DNA of 64,000 nt from Cokeromyces recurvatus (lineage: Eukaryota > Mucoromycota > Mucoromycetes > Mucorales > Mucoraceae). The position numbers and the translations under genes are program-made. The notes under the pieces are model-generated. The model was not told the origin of the DNA and did no database searches. It was given only the letters and a program-made list of their open reading frames with translations. The DNA lies in the NCBI RefSeq assembly GCF_025118155.1, contig NW_026251439.1, positions 56,031-120,030 of the forward strand, in the 5' to 3' direction. Position 1 is the stretch's first letter. Every line of letters begins with the position of its first letter. Positions 12,314 to 24,524 of this stretch are shown in pieces.

Positions 12314-12354
<41 letters not shown>

Positions 12355-13482
12355 CGTTCATTTTAGTAAAAAAAAAAAAAATCCAGCTATCTCTTTATTA
12401 TTTTAAAAGTATTTATACATATTTCATATCTATTTATTACCTGAGATAATGCACTTTATTGAATTACTATGAAAGTAATTTTAAGAGTACAAATCATCGT
12501 CTAGTTCCTAAATATTTATACACATCGATCCAGTCAGAAAAAAATAATCATAGTTGTCTATATAAATTATCTTGAATCAAGTAAAAAAGATGATTCAACT
12601 TCATTTGATCTAGTTAAATACCGTACCGTAACAGATAGTTATTTTTGATCTTAATCTAGAGGACTATACTTGTAATGATATTTAGAAAGAATACTCCATA
12701 AATTATTTATATTAGCGTCTATACGTGAACTCTTTAAATCGGATAAACGAGTATTATATTATAAATAATAATAATAATAATATACATGTCTATTATAATC
12801 AAATTTATAGTTGGAATAGATAAATGTTCGATATGTTGTTTTCAATCAAAAAATTCCACAAAGATATTTGATAGTCATGTTAAAATGAATGGGGGAGAGG
12901 GTTTTTTTTTCTTTCTTTTAAGAATGAAATTGAATGAATGCAACAAGATAATATACATATCTTTTGTAAAGTAATTCTCTTTATTAAAGCTAGCATAGTA
13001 TTTATCAAAAAAAAAAAAAAATGGGAGAAACAAAAGTAATATTAAAACCTACAAATAATTTTTTAGTCGAACAAAAAGATAATGAATATATTAAAAAGGC
13101 TTCTTTATACAAATATAGCACTCCCTTCTTCATAGTGATAGTCTATCTAGATATTATTAGCTGTTATATATAAAATAGACCTCATCTAGAATTATCTAAT
13201 AAAAATATGCCGCTTACGTCTGGTCTTTAATATATAAGAGATACATTGAGAACTATGTAACACAAAGGATTTTTATTTTAAGGGGAAGGATTTTCAGAAA
13301 TACAAGCCCATGATTGAATATCTTATTCTCAAATAGAGTCATCCTCTTGTTGTTGTGCAAATAAACATTTTTTTTTTTGCTACACTAGTTCTTTTTATTT
13401 TATTTTATTTTTTCCTTTTAATCTATTGATTTTCAAACATTTATAACTGTATATTTTTTTTTCCTTCTTTTTCGTTAATTCA

Positions 13483-13515
<33 letters not shown>

Positions 13516-14149
13516 CTTTTGATCTACTATATATGGTAGGTGTTATCGTATCCAAGGGGTAAAGAATATCATCATCATCATCATCGTCAAGGAAACCTGT
13601 TCTATAATTTTCAGCCCCACCCCCTCATCCCCCCTTTAATTTATTGTAATAGGATAATGTATATAAAGTTACATCATCGTCACCATATCAACTGTTGTCA
13701 ACATCATATTATACGTTATATAATGAGAACATGAGCATATATAAATAATGCGGTTTAAGTTATATTATCAATAATATAAACAATGTTTTAATTTTAGCTG
13801 GAGCAGGTTCTATACGTAATAAAAAGAATCGTATTTAAAATACAATACAATATCTTGAGTGTAGTATAATCCATTCAACTTGTTGATAGTTGAATATTTT
13901 TTTTTTTGTTAAATTACAAGTAAAAAAAAAGAAAAAAAAATAAAAGGGGGAGTGAGAATTTTTATCTTTATAATAAACTAAACCTGTTTATACGTTTTTG
14001 TGAATAAACTGTTATCGTTTTTGGTAGTATGCAATAATAATAATAAAAAAAAAAGCTTATTATTATTTCCCACGTAAATGCATAAAACAAAGTCTTAAAA
14101 GAGAATAACAGTCCCCAAAAAAAAGATATAAAAGGAGGTCAATATTCCT

Positions 14150-14152
<3 letters not shown>

Positions 14153-14214
<62 letters not shown>
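14153..14214. repeat. 62-nt poly-T homopolymer
   Basis: Longest pure homopolymer in the window, just left of the first copy of the 77-bp direct repeat. True length is likely variable and may be mis-assembled. Confidence 0.9.
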
Positions 14215-14240
14215 CTTTTTCTTTTTTATCCAAATTAATT

Positions 14241-14317
14241 GAGAGTGCAAAAGTTCAGCCTCCTCGTGGCCACTCTCGGGCAACAACAATAGTAAAATAT
14301 TGTTGGCTAATGGAACT
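14241..14317. repeat. Direct repeat copy 1 (77 bp) with two internal inverted repeats
   Basis: Near-identical to 14501-14578, offset 260 bp. It holds GAGAGTG...CACTCTC (arms 14241-14247 and 14271-14277) and CAACAATA...TATTGTTG (arms about 14284-14291 and 14298-14305). Read on the minus strand it gives an open stretch containing SGHEEAELL, which is why it could instead be a decayed coding piece. Confidence 0.85.
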
Positions 14318-14500
14318 CCTAAACACAAATGAAAAATTTTCTAATGTTGGTGATTTTTGGAATGTTTGGTGTAAATTGGGGGGTTTAAAGGAAAAAAAAA
14401 AAAAAAAAAAAAAAGTGGGAATTATTATTCTTTCGTGTTGCTTGTATTATATTGAGTATTTTATCTGTGCAATGCTTTTAGCAACGCACAACCAACTTTT

Positions 14501-14578
14501 GAGAGTGCATAAAGTTCAGCCTCCTCGTGGCCACTCTTGGACAACAACAATAGTAAAATATTGTTGGCTAATGGAACT
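14501..14578. repeat. Direct repeat copy 2 (78 bp)
   Basis: Differs from copy 1 by a one-base indel with a neighbouring change near position 10 and by two substitutions just after the first hairpin (CACTCTT instead of CACTCTC, so this copy has a weakened stem). The second inverted repeat is intact. Confidence 0.85.
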
Positions 14579-16093
14579 TTAATTTTTATAAATATAAAGC
14601 TTTAAATGAAAAAAAAAAAAAAAAAAAAATAATAATAATAATACGGATAAATGTCAAGAGCTATTTATATAATGTTTTTACAAGGTAAACGACATTGAAC
14701 GAAATATGATGTGGACAAGCAAATACTGTCATAATAAAGAATCATATATAAAAAAAAAATAGTGTCTCTGAATATATTCTTATTATTACATACATACTAT
14801 GATGTACATACTTATTATGAATGCTCAAATATTCTAATAATGACTATTATTGAAACTGAATGTGAAATGAATATTATGTTGTAGAGTACAGTACAATATA
14901 CTAGTTTTATATATGAATAGCCTCTTTATTATCTGATAAATGATGGTGGTCTATTTCTATTAACTTAGTTATAGCAATATATATATATATGTATGTATAT
15001 AATATGTTTGTAGTATGACTCTATTCATATACATATGTGTATGTGTATACAAAGTTAAATATGTAATATAAACTAAAGCTTACTAGTTATATTCTATGAA
15101 AAGAAGTTTTACATGAAATATTATTTGAAACAATAGTGTATATAAAATACATGTATTGTTATTATTATTTTATTAGATTCTATTATACTCTTCTATTACT
15201 GACAAGAGAGAGAGAGAGAGATTATACATGTTTTATAGCTAAATATTACAAATAGTTCTTATTGTATACTAGCTTGATCTGAAAGAAATGAAGCATGTTA
15301 AAATAATAACAGTTTAATATAAAAAAGTATGTTAAGTTGGAAATTGAATCCTCTATGATTAATATGAAGAGTGACGCCATCTATGACTTTCATGTAATAC
15401 ATTTTTTTTCCCTTACAAATACATAATGCCCAACTTGTTTATATTAGATGTATTGCTATTCATTTATTAAATTTGTCTACGTGCCTAATTGACTAATGGT
15501 AATATTCGGGCTCATAGGTAATCTTGTCGCTTGTGTATCATTAAATAAATCAAGTGCATCCAATATAGACAAGTAGTTATTTTATTGCTCATATTTTTTC
15601 TTTTTACCTTTCTTGAATCCTTATGTAAATAGCTTTTATTGCTTTATGTGATTTTAAGTCTGACTTGTTATTATTTTAAACCAAAGAAACCTAAAGGAGA
15701 CCAACTTGTTGAATACTAAAAATTAAACTTAATGTTAGAAAATTAGGTATACCTCGTATTATATCTTTGAAACAATGAAACTTCTTGTATTTTTGTATTT
15801 GTATTATAATACCATGTTAAGGATTGATTTGAATCTCTTCCCAAGGTAATATAGATTATATGATAAAAATGATTATGAAATTAGATTTTATTAGTAAACA
15901 GGTTTTGATTCTCATATTTACACGTTAATATGAATAGAATTTTAGAATAATATAAAATTTATACTTGGAGCGAATTGATTTGTTAAAAAAAAAAAACCCA
16001 CCCAAAATAAATAATAATTTTAGTACACGTAGTAATCTTTTTTTTTTCTTCGTTTTTACTTTTCTTTTTCATAAATAAGAAAAGAAAAAAAAA

Positions 16094-17595
16094 ATGTCTT
16101 TTTTTAAAAAACTCTTTTTCTTATTAATTGCCGTGAATGCGGCTTTCCTTGGTTATGATTATTATCAAGGAGGACAAATTGCCTTTAACTTGGTAGAAAA
16201 CGCCAAACAACTCAATAAGGACCAATTACACCATTACGTAAATGAACTTAAATCAATCACACCTGAAAAGATTGCAGGACAAGTTAATAATGCCTTTGCT
16301 CAACTTCAGAATGTCAATTCATTGAGTGACATTCTTGAATTGGTTCGCGAAAAGACTTCACCTATTCTTAAATCTTCCAACACTGTTGAACATGACGGTA
16401 ACGTTCTTGTCTTGACAGATGCTAACTTTAAGCAACTCATCGATGGTTCCAAGCCTGCTCTTGTTGAATTTTATGCCCCCTGGTGTGGTCACTGCAAGAA
16501 TTTAGCTCCCATCTATAGTCAATTGGCTGATGCTTTTGCTCATCAAAAGGAAAACGTGATTATTGCCAAATTAGATGCTGATCAACATCGTGAAACAGGT
16601 TCTGCTTATGGTATTCAAGGTTTCCCTACTTTGAAATGGTTTCCCAAGGGTGTTCATTCTCCTGAAGGTGTTGAAGATTATAAAGGTGCTCGTGATTTAA
16701 ACAGTTTAGCTTCTTTTGTTCAACAAAAGTCTGGAATTGCTCCCCGTATTAGAGCTCAAAAATCAAACGTAGTTGAATTGAATTCAAAGAATTTCCATGA
16801 AATCGTTTTTAATCCTAAAAAGCACGTTTTTGTTGAGTTTTATGCTTCTTGGTGTGGACATTGTAAAAACCTTGGTAAAGTAAAAAAAGAAAAAAAAACT
16901 TTTCAAGAACTAACATGTATGTATGCACACACATACACACACATATACATATATATATAGCTCCTATTTGGGAAAGACTTGGTCATGCCTTTGCTAATGA
17001 ACCCAATGTTGTCATTGCAAAGATTAATGCTGCAGATGAAGCAGATATTGGACAAGAGTTTGATATTGAAGGTTATCCTACTATCAAATTATTCCCTGCT
17101 GGTGAAAGTACACCTTTTGCTTATTCTGGTGCTCGTTCTGAAGCTGCTTTTATTAGCTTCCTTAACGAACATACTGGTACTAAGCGTAAAGTAGGAGGTG
17201 GATTGGAATCAGATGTAAGTATATCCATCTTGTATATTAATTTATTTGCCTGAATGAAACTCACACTCTATTTTCATGTCTCATAGGCGGGCCGTATTCC
17301 TGAATTAGATGAATTGGCTATTCGTTTCATGACACATCAAAAGGAAAAACGTGAGGAAATCCAAAAGGAAGCTCAACAATTTGCAAAGGAATTAGGTACT
17401 CGTTATGCTAACTATTATGCTAAAATCATGGAAAAGATGCTTGTGAATGGCGATAAGTTCCTTGATACTGAAAAGCAACGTCTTTCCAAGATTCTCAAGT
17501 CAGATGATGTCTCTTCTTCCAAGTTGGATGATTTTAATATTCGTCAAAATATTTTAGCAAGTTTTGATAAGAAGGCAACTCCTGTTGCTGTTTAA
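16094..17595 (+). CDS. tigA: Protein disulfide isomerase, two thioredoxin domains plus ERp29-type C-terminus (TigA/ERp38-like)
   Basis: Three exons (16094-16874, 16961-17214, 17287-17595), 447 aa. The N-terminus is hydrophobic (FFKKLFFLLIAVNAAFLGY), a signal peptide or anchor, followed by about 75 helical residues. Thioredoxin domains follow with active sites APWCGHC (Cys131/Cys134) and ASWCGHC (Cys254/Cys257; intron 1 falls just after this motif). The last 100 residues are an all-helical ERp29c-like domain. This class catalyses thiol-disulfide exchange in the ER. The C-terminus ends ATPVAV, with no visible KDEL/HDEL, so retention may rely on the N-terminal anchor or another partner. The N-terminal helical extension before the first thioredoxin domain is longer than in typical TigA. 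It converges with NTF2 (207 nt apart). Confidence 0.92.
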
Positions 17596-17802
17596 GCATA
17601 ATATCTTAATGTATTATTTCCTCTCTCTCTCTCTTTCTTTATATAAAAATAAAGCATCTTTTGTTTTATGTGTAAAAAAAGAAAAAAAAAAAGAATAGAT
17701 ATCTGTATATATAAGATGTGTATGTGTGTATATTTGTATACATATATATTTGTATATATTTATATATATTTATATACATGTATATATTTATTATCGAATT
17801 CT

Positions 17803-18436
17803 TTAAGCATAATTCAAACGGAAAATATCATTGAATACCCAATAAGAAGAACCTTCAGGAACCAAATGGAAGGTTTGAGAGAACATTTGAGGGTTTTGTT
17901 CATCATCGACCTGGTAAAAGAATAATAATTAATAAATGTTGTACGTTGGCATTCAGTTTTAATTAAACTTTACCAAAAGAGCACCGGTAACTGCAACAAT
18001 GATGGTGTCACCATTAGGATTACCAGGTTGAGCATCAATAGTAGAAACTTGATGACGAACTTTTTGGAAAGGAAGAGACTAAATAAACACACACACACAC
18101 ACAAATAAAGGGAAAAGAGTATGTGATGAGACAGGGGCATATTATCATCAAGTTTAACCTAATTTTACTTACGGCTAACTTTTCAATAACATTTTGAACA
18201 CCTGTGAATTGTTGACCTTCAAAAGTAAGCATGGATTGAGGTCTCTATTTGAATAAATAAAAAAAAATTTTTTTTTTTGTCAACTTTAATTACTTGTTCT
18301 TTTTCAATCCATTCATTGTATATACATATATATTTCGAATACTTACGTAAAGAGAAGCTAATTCTTGTCTAGAACGATCAAAAGTTTGATAATAGAAATC
18401 AGTAAAAGCCTTAGCAATAGCGTTCATGTCAGCCAT
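17803..18436 (-). CDS. NTF2: Nuclear transport factor 2
   Basis: Four exons (18347-18436, 18173-18244, 17974-18078, 17803-17910), 124 aa, equal to the usual NTF2 length. It starts [20 protein letters not shown]; exon 2 has [12 protein letters not shown]; exon 3 has [10 protein letters not shown] and [11 protein letters not shown]; exon 4 has [18 protein letters not shown] and ends FRLNYA. NTF2 is a dimer that binds Ran-GDP and FxFG nucleoporins and returns Ran-GDP to the nucleus. All four junctions are GT-AG, phase 0. It shares a 730-nt divergent promoter region with the CYSTM-type gene. Confidence 0.96.
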
Positions 18437-18922
18437 CTTGGATTAATTAATCTTTTTTTTTTTGAATTTTTTTTCCTTGTAAATAAAAGAAAAAAAAAAA
18501 AAGAAAACGCGTCTACTACACACGTATACACACACAAAAAAAAATATTTTTCTTAAATTTAATTGGCTCGTTATTTTTATTTTATTTTTTCAGGGAAAAA
18601 AAAAAAAGTTCCTAGCATCATCATCATAGCTTAATAAAAAGATGAATATTTTAATTATGTTTATTACTAGAGTAGTAATTTTTTTTTTTGAAAGGACTCA
18701 CTATGTATTTAAATAATGGTGAAAAAGGATATTTCTACAAACATAAATCTGAATCGAGTCATAAAAGGAGAACTCGGCGGCAATAAATATGTCTATTTTA
18801 ATTTGATTTGATTTGATGAAATTAACCACTAAAAGAGCTTAAATTAATATTCATTAATCATAATAATAATAAAGGGGAAAGGCAGCCATAGAATTCATGC
18901 GACATTTTTAAGAGATAATTAA

Positions 18923-18960
<38 letters not shown>

Positions 18961-19167
18961 CAAATTCGTGACTTTTTTAATGTTTAAGAACTATTATTAT
19001 TATTATTATTTAACTACAGCAAATAAAAGGGAGGACAATCGCTTCTATTGTATTCATTAGTAAACTTTTTTTTTTTATTATTATTCTGATTTCGTTTTTA
19101 ATGTTAATTTGATTTATTTTTCATTTGATTTATTTATTTATTTTTTTTTTTTTACTTTAATGATGCA
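18437..19167. promoter_or_regulatory. Divergent intergenic promoter region (NTF2 and CYSTM-type gene)
   Basis: 731 nt between two start codons. It contains poly-A/T runs (18472-18501, 18925-18956, 19141-19153) and short ATT repeats. No conserved element or extra gene is evident. Confidence 0.5.
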
Positions 19168-19548
19168 ATGAATAAAGAACAAGCTTTCTCTCATTATAGT
19201 GATTCTCATTCTTTACATGCAAAACCATGGTCTTTGGACAAAAGAAAAGATGGTAATAATAATGAATAATTTTATAATAATGATAATAGTAAAAAATAAA
19301 TACAAACTCGGAAGATTTTAATGTAGGTACGCAACAACATGGTCATTTTTATTATCAACCTACGCCACCTCCAGAAACAGTCATTGTTCATTCAGTACCT
19401 AAAAAATCAAAGGATGCCTGCTGTTGGGGATGGTAAATATCACAAGTTGAATCTTTGATTTGTTATTTATTAACCTATATAAATGTTTGTATATAAAAGT
19501 GCTGCAGCACTCTGTTTATGCTTTGGTTTAAAAGAATGCTGTACCTGA
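19168..19548 (+). CDS. Small Cys-rich tail protein (CYSTM-type)
   Basis: Three exons (19168-19252, 19327-19432, 19500-19548), 79 aa. The N-terminal half is polar (starts MNKEQAFSHYSDSHS), the middle is YQPTPPPETVIVHSV, and the C-terminus is KKSKDACCWGCAAALCLCFG followed by LKECCT. A Cys-dense hydrophobic C-terminus of this kind is the CYSTM module, thought to place small tail-anchored proteins at membranes and linked to stress responses. Donors GTAATA and GTAAAT and both acceptors keep frame, and the Cys-rich motif is built only by splicing exons 2 and 3. An upstream ATG at 19160 leads to a stop after three codons, so 19168 is used. Confidence 0.85.
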
Positions 19549-19852
19549 AAATTAATACAAGCTTGTAATACGATTAAATTTAATTTTATTTCGGTGTTTT
19601 TTTTTTTCGGCAATAGGCATATAGCGACGAAATGTGCTGTATTGCCCGAGCCAGTTATAAAGTGATTATAAGAATTATAAAACCTCTCAAGAAACAAGAG
19701 AGGAAAAAGAAAAAAAAAGAAAGAAAAAGAAAGGGAAAAAGAAAAGAACAAAAGAATTGAAAGATATAGAATAATAAAAGAAAAGAAATATAATAAATGA
19801 AAAAAATAAAAAGAGGTCAGAATAAGCATAGAGATTCACACTATTACTTGGA

Positions 19853-20292
19853 TCAATAATTCAACAGTTTGCGACCAGGATCAACAGGAGGAGGAAAGTT
19901 ATCATGAAAATAATGATCCAATTCATGTAAAATGGTATAAAGGATAGACCAGAGAATAAACTAGCTAAGACAATCAGAGTTACGACGGGGTCTACGCTGT
20001 GGAAGAGCATATTGAGAAGAAACGATATTGGGTCATCAATTGTGAGAGGAGGAATACAAGCATTTGTGAATGTGTAAGCATGATGTCGACTCTAGTTTTG
20101 GTTTGAGTGAAAGAGACATTCCTTTGGTTTACCACCAGGCAGCCAATCAAGGCAAGTTCGTAATACTGTGCTTCCACTCTCGTTTTGCCGATTTTTTTGA
20201 ATAATTTTAGATACTTGTGTTAGGTTAAATTGTCCAAAAAAAAAAAAAAATGACAAATTTGGGCAAGTATTTGAAATTAATTTGACCAGCAT
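19853..20292 (-). pseudogene. Degenerate transposase-like fragments
   Basis: On the minus strand, 20290-20100 reads QVSKIIQKNRQNESGS and then LPGGKPKECLF, resembling the helix-turn-helix end of Tc1/mariner transposases, before stops appear. Lower down, 19940-19853 is an open piece with ILHELDHYFHDNFPPPVDPG ending in TGA. The order relative to the catalytic relic at 20362-20619 is wrong for one intact minus-strand element, so these are separate or rearranged copies. Confidence 0.45.
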
Positions 20293-20361
20293 TTCAAGAA
20301 TAAATTGCTCACCTTCAAGACCAAAGATTAAAACGATTACAACTATTCTTTATTCAAGCAT

Positions 20362-20619
20362 TTAGAAACTACATTGATCGAGTACTGGATGAATTTTTCG
20401 TATGTGTCCAACAGGAACATCCTCACCGCCTTTAATTACTCGTGAAGAAAGTGTTTCTACATCTGTCAATTCACCTTTTCTCACTTGGTCCTTTAACGCT
20501 TTCCAAAGCATCTAAATAGGATTGAGCTCAGGCGAGTAAGGAGAAAGATATACTGGTACAAAACCCCTCTCTAAGATGATAGAGTCAACAGTATCCATCG
20601 CCATAGCTATCTCACGTCA
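20362..20619 (-). mobile_element. Tc1/mariner-type DDE transposase C-terminal relic with nonsense codon
   Basis: The minus-strand frame contains TVDSIILERGFVPVYLSPYS, then PELNPI, a TAG stop, and MLWKALKDQVRKGELTDVET. PPYSPxLNPIE-xxW is the signature around the third catalytic acidic residue of Tc1/mariner transposases. Here the expected Glu codon (GAG) is TAG. No N-terminal part in order and no clear terminal inverted repeats were found, so this is a dead fragment. Confidence 0.75.
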
Positions 20620-20853
20620 ATGTTGTCTCAAGAAACAAAAGATTCAAGTCTATTCATGGCTCTAAGAGTATTTTGTAAATTACCTGTACTTTAAGACCCA
20701 CAAAGCAGATATTAATAAATTACTGCTTCTAAGAAAGAAATAAAGAACCAATTTCTATAAAAAGAGTAACATTACTGTCTATTTATATTCGGATGTATAA
20801 ATGGTTTGTTTTGTATGACTATGTAATATTTCACCTTATCTGTGAACAATTTA

Positions 20854-20884
<31 letters not shown>

Positions 20885-22236
20885 GACTTGAGGTCCAGTT
20901 GAATTTGCAATTTGATAATGTAGGTTATCTTACATAATATAAAAATATTTAGTGCAATAATGTATGAGAGTGTAGCATCAATTACATACACAAAGATACT
21001 TTAATGGCCCAAATTATATTTAATTTTTATTTTTAATCATTGGAATACCAAAGGACCTTCATTCAAGTAGGTCTCAAAGAAAAAAAAAAAAAGACAAAGA
21101 TGTCAAAAATGTTCTTGATAGTTTTAACATTACGACATAATGAAGATGCTCAAGGAGAACTGCTTTACAGGCCTCAAGGGTTTCTGTAATCAAAGTATTT
21201 ATATCCTCTAATGAATGATGCTTAATCTTGGACTTGGAATTGTTCATTAGAATTAGGTTCTGATAGAATATAGCCTTATTTTATGATCAAAGGATCAATC
21301 ATCTCAGGAATGTAATAGATGAGGACATTATCCATTAACTGTGTGAGATTATTTCATACCTGACAAGGTATTCACAATATCCATGGTAGTATCGACGATG
21401 AAGTATATATAATGGACACTTATAATTTCCCCCCTCCCTGGGAGGGACTGATAGTTGATCTTCAAACGTTTTGTGTTTATTTTACCTCGACTACTTTTTT
21501 TCCTAGATTCCCTTATAACCACATATACAATACTAATAACAGGCATGGCTTCCTCCCTCAATACAGAATGTGAAATAATCTTTGTTGAAGGAATTTAAAC
21601 AATAGCAGGTTTATCACACCTAGACTAGGTTTTTTGCGTGAAACATGTTAACGGTTATATTCTAACTTTATCTAGGAACACATAATTTTGCAGGTAACTC
21701 AATTCTTTTTGTGCCCACTCCTCTATCCAGATAGTACGCTTTTTTTTTCAAGCTGGGCTGCATTGTTTCTTACAATAGATGGAACTCATAGAAATGCACT
21801 GTTCTTGCTTCCCCTCCCCCAAAAAGCTCTATCTTAACCTTATATTATATTCTTTATAATATATCATTACACCTTAGGATAAACGCTTTTCTTACCTTAG
21901 AATTACTGTATTCCAGCTATTGTAATAGCTTTAATTATAACAATATATATTATGAATATATTTATATGTTGTGGTCTAGCCCTCAATGATATGTCTACAA
22001 TCTTTAACTTGGTTTAACACTTATAAACGATTTACTTTCATTTTATTAACATTAAAAACGATTACCAACTCTTCCATAACAATAGAAAATAAAAGCTGTG
22101 TTGGAGATTGACTTTGCTTCTCTTTTTTATTATTTTAAAAGTATAATAACACTAATAAATGTGAAACACGTTCTCCTTTATTTTTTTTTAAAAAAAAAAA
22201 AAAAAAGGGAAAAAATAGTATAATTTTTATTTCATT

Positions 22237-22270
<34 letters not shown>

Positions 22271-22317
22271 GTATTGATGTATGCCTCTGCTAAAACACTT
22301 TAATTACGTGCTCACGA

Positions 22318-22400
22318 TATATACATATATATAGGACATATATACACATATATATAGAACATATATACATATATATAGAACATATATACACATATAGATC
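22318..22400. repeat. About 25-bp tandem repeat, 3+ copies
   Basis: Units of the form GAACATATATACACATATAT separated by ATAG. AT-rich minisatellite, with no spacer diversity and no CRISPR character. Confidence 0.7.
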
Positions 22401-22404
22401 ATGA

Positions 22405-22680
22405 TAAATAGCTGAATGCAAATATTAATCTAATCCTAGTTAGGGATATGTTTGGTACCAAAATCCGACAATTTGTAGAAGCTATTGAAGAGGACATGAT
22501 ATGGATAAATGTGACTGGACAGTCGACTAACTTCCTCTAGCACTGAAGCGGACTCCAATACTAAAAAAAGCTTCTATGCCACAGTCATAGTGGCACGGGC
22601 AACATGTATGAATCGTACCATCCATGTCTCTTAATAACTTACTACAACTACTATGTAGTGACTACTATGTAGTTTGAACT
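22405..22680. other. Less AT-rich island with small inverted repeats, origin unknown
   Basis: Composition differs from the flanks. It contains GCCAC...GTGGC near 22577-22594 and two tandem ACTACTATGTAGT palindromic units near 22648-22673. No long frame. Possibly a decayed mobile element. Confidence 0.3.
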
Positions 22681-24086
22681 AAAGAAAAGAAAAGAAAAAA
22701 AAAAGGGAAAACAGATTGTCTCCTTATATAGAAAAATAAAATAAAAAGGTCACAACATTTATCATCGTTATTAATTGTTATTGGCTACAATTTTTTTTTT
22801 CATGCATAATAGTAATAAAAAAAAAGGGGGGAGGGAAGAGATCATCAGCGTATATTATAGTTTTTTTTTCTTCACATTATACTATATAATATAGCTTGCT
22901 TATTATTACTTGTATAATAAAATTCTTTATTTAATAGAAAAAAGAAAAGAAAATGCATACATGTAATATTCTAGTATCATTTATAGAAGAAGAGAGATAT
23001 TTTATAGTAAAAAAAAAAAATATGTGTATATGATAAGCATATAATATTATAACAGATGTATTTTTATTATTTGACAACATTATCATCAACCCTATACAAC
23101 AAACACTAAACATGACATGAAAATGATGATTTATTTGACAACAAAAAATAGACAACAAAATTAATAAAATCATTTTATATATACACATATTCAAATAGAT
23201 GCTGTCTTGTTGAATTTATCCTCTTTTTGTGTGTGTATAAAATATACCTTAATAAAGGAATTGCTATAGAATAAGCTCTGGATATAAGCATAAATAATAT
23301 TATAAAAGATGGATTACATAACACAGGATAAACGATAAAATATATCATATCTTACTGTATATAACATTTTATAAATAATATAATATAAAACTTATTGACA
23401 TTCAATCGTCTAGATGTATAAATTATATTTTTATAACCTTGACAAAGGATTCAGGTCGTCTTTGATCCAATACAATAAAATATAAAAAGACATCAGGAAC
23501 CTATACTTAAATCAAACAATTTAAAACCTTAATCAGGTCATTATAACGCCCAATAGATAATAATATATATAAATCAGTAGCTTGAATCAACAATACGTAT
23601 ATATCTGCTGAATACTAACACTGTTTCAAGACTCATTAATATAAATACAAGCAATTGGTATAGACACAAAATAGTCTTTATATCATTCTTTTTACATTGA
23701 ATAAACAAGTCACAAACTATACTGTACTTCTTTTTAGTTTTCTTTCTTTTTTTTTCTTCTTTAAATCATACCGTCAATTAAGCATATATTAAAGTCATAT
23801 ACTCTAGTTTATACTTGTATAATGTATACTATAGATCATACCGCAACATAATATTTTTATTTTATATACTCTATATATACCATTATTTACAAATCAATAA
23901 ATAAAATTCTTTATCATTATCTCGTCTATGCTGTTGTCAAATTGGACAGCATATATTATTATTTGTGTGTAAAATAATTTATTCATATAATTTTAGGCAG
24001 TCAAACATTATATAGGTTAACATGTTTAAGTCAACCCATAAATTCAAAAGGTTGTCTGCGCAAGTTTTTTTTTTTTTTTTTTAGAG

Positions 24087-24520
24087 CTGAACTTTAATTT
24101 CCTTCTGTTGCATTAACTGACTCCAAAAAAAAGGTACAATTTGATTTTATGTGTATATATTTTTTTAAGAGGAAAAACCATTCCAAAATAGTAGTAAAAA
24201 GATACATGTTGGCTCACATTAGTGCTAATCATTCATTTTTTTTTTTTTTACACTTTACATTTTACACTTTATATTATATCATAAAATAGTACAAAATCAA
24301 AGAAAAAAAATTACGTATAATAATAAATTACATATAATAATAAATACAAAGTAAACCAAATACAAAATTAGAAGCAAAATGCCTTATATGGTGTTTAATG
24401 ATGTAATTTGATATGAAGAGTTTGATATGAAGAGTTAGTTAAAGTATAAAATTGGGCAAGTGTAAAAACTTCTTTGTTACACCCTTTTTTTTTCAAAAGA
24501 AAAAAAACGTATTTAAAGTA
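24087..24520. repeat. Composite repeat, blocks X1 (24087-24170) and Y1 (about 24266-24515)
   Basis: X1 begins CTGAACTTTAATTTCCTTCT and runs through GCATTAACTGACTCC and GGTACAATT. Y1 includes TATCATAAAATAGTACAAAA, TAATAATAAATTA and TTGGGCAAGTGTAAA. X recurs at 24812 and 26617, Y at about 26705-26880. Confidence 0.8.
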
Positions 24521-24524
24521 TTAG

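Larger units (their letters stand above)
11528..16093. other. Long intergenic region with one structured repeat
   Basis: 4.6 kb, very AT-rich, with homopolymers (T at 12316-12353, T62 at 14153-14214), a (TA)n tract near 13490-13515 and short ATA/AATA repeats. Apart from the direct repeat at 14241-14578 I see no gene, tRNA or coherent coding frame. The last kilobase is the promoter side of the PDI gene. Confidence 0.6.

Noticed and set aside
14095..14328. 77-codon minus-strand frame with poly-Lys
   Set aside because: Most of it is the 62-nt homopolymer; only the part over the 77-bp repeat has any information, and that is described as a repeat.
21349..21561. 70-codon minus-strand frame in the transposon-relic region
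   Set aside because: It begins with TTG rather than ATG and shows no family similarity; the CCTCCCTGGGAGG palindrome inside it is short and unsupported as a terminal repeat.
22318..22400. Regularly spaced repeats that could suggest an array
   Set aside because: Units are AT-rich and contiguous, with no unique spacers; this is a minisatellite in a eukaryotic genome, not CRISPR.
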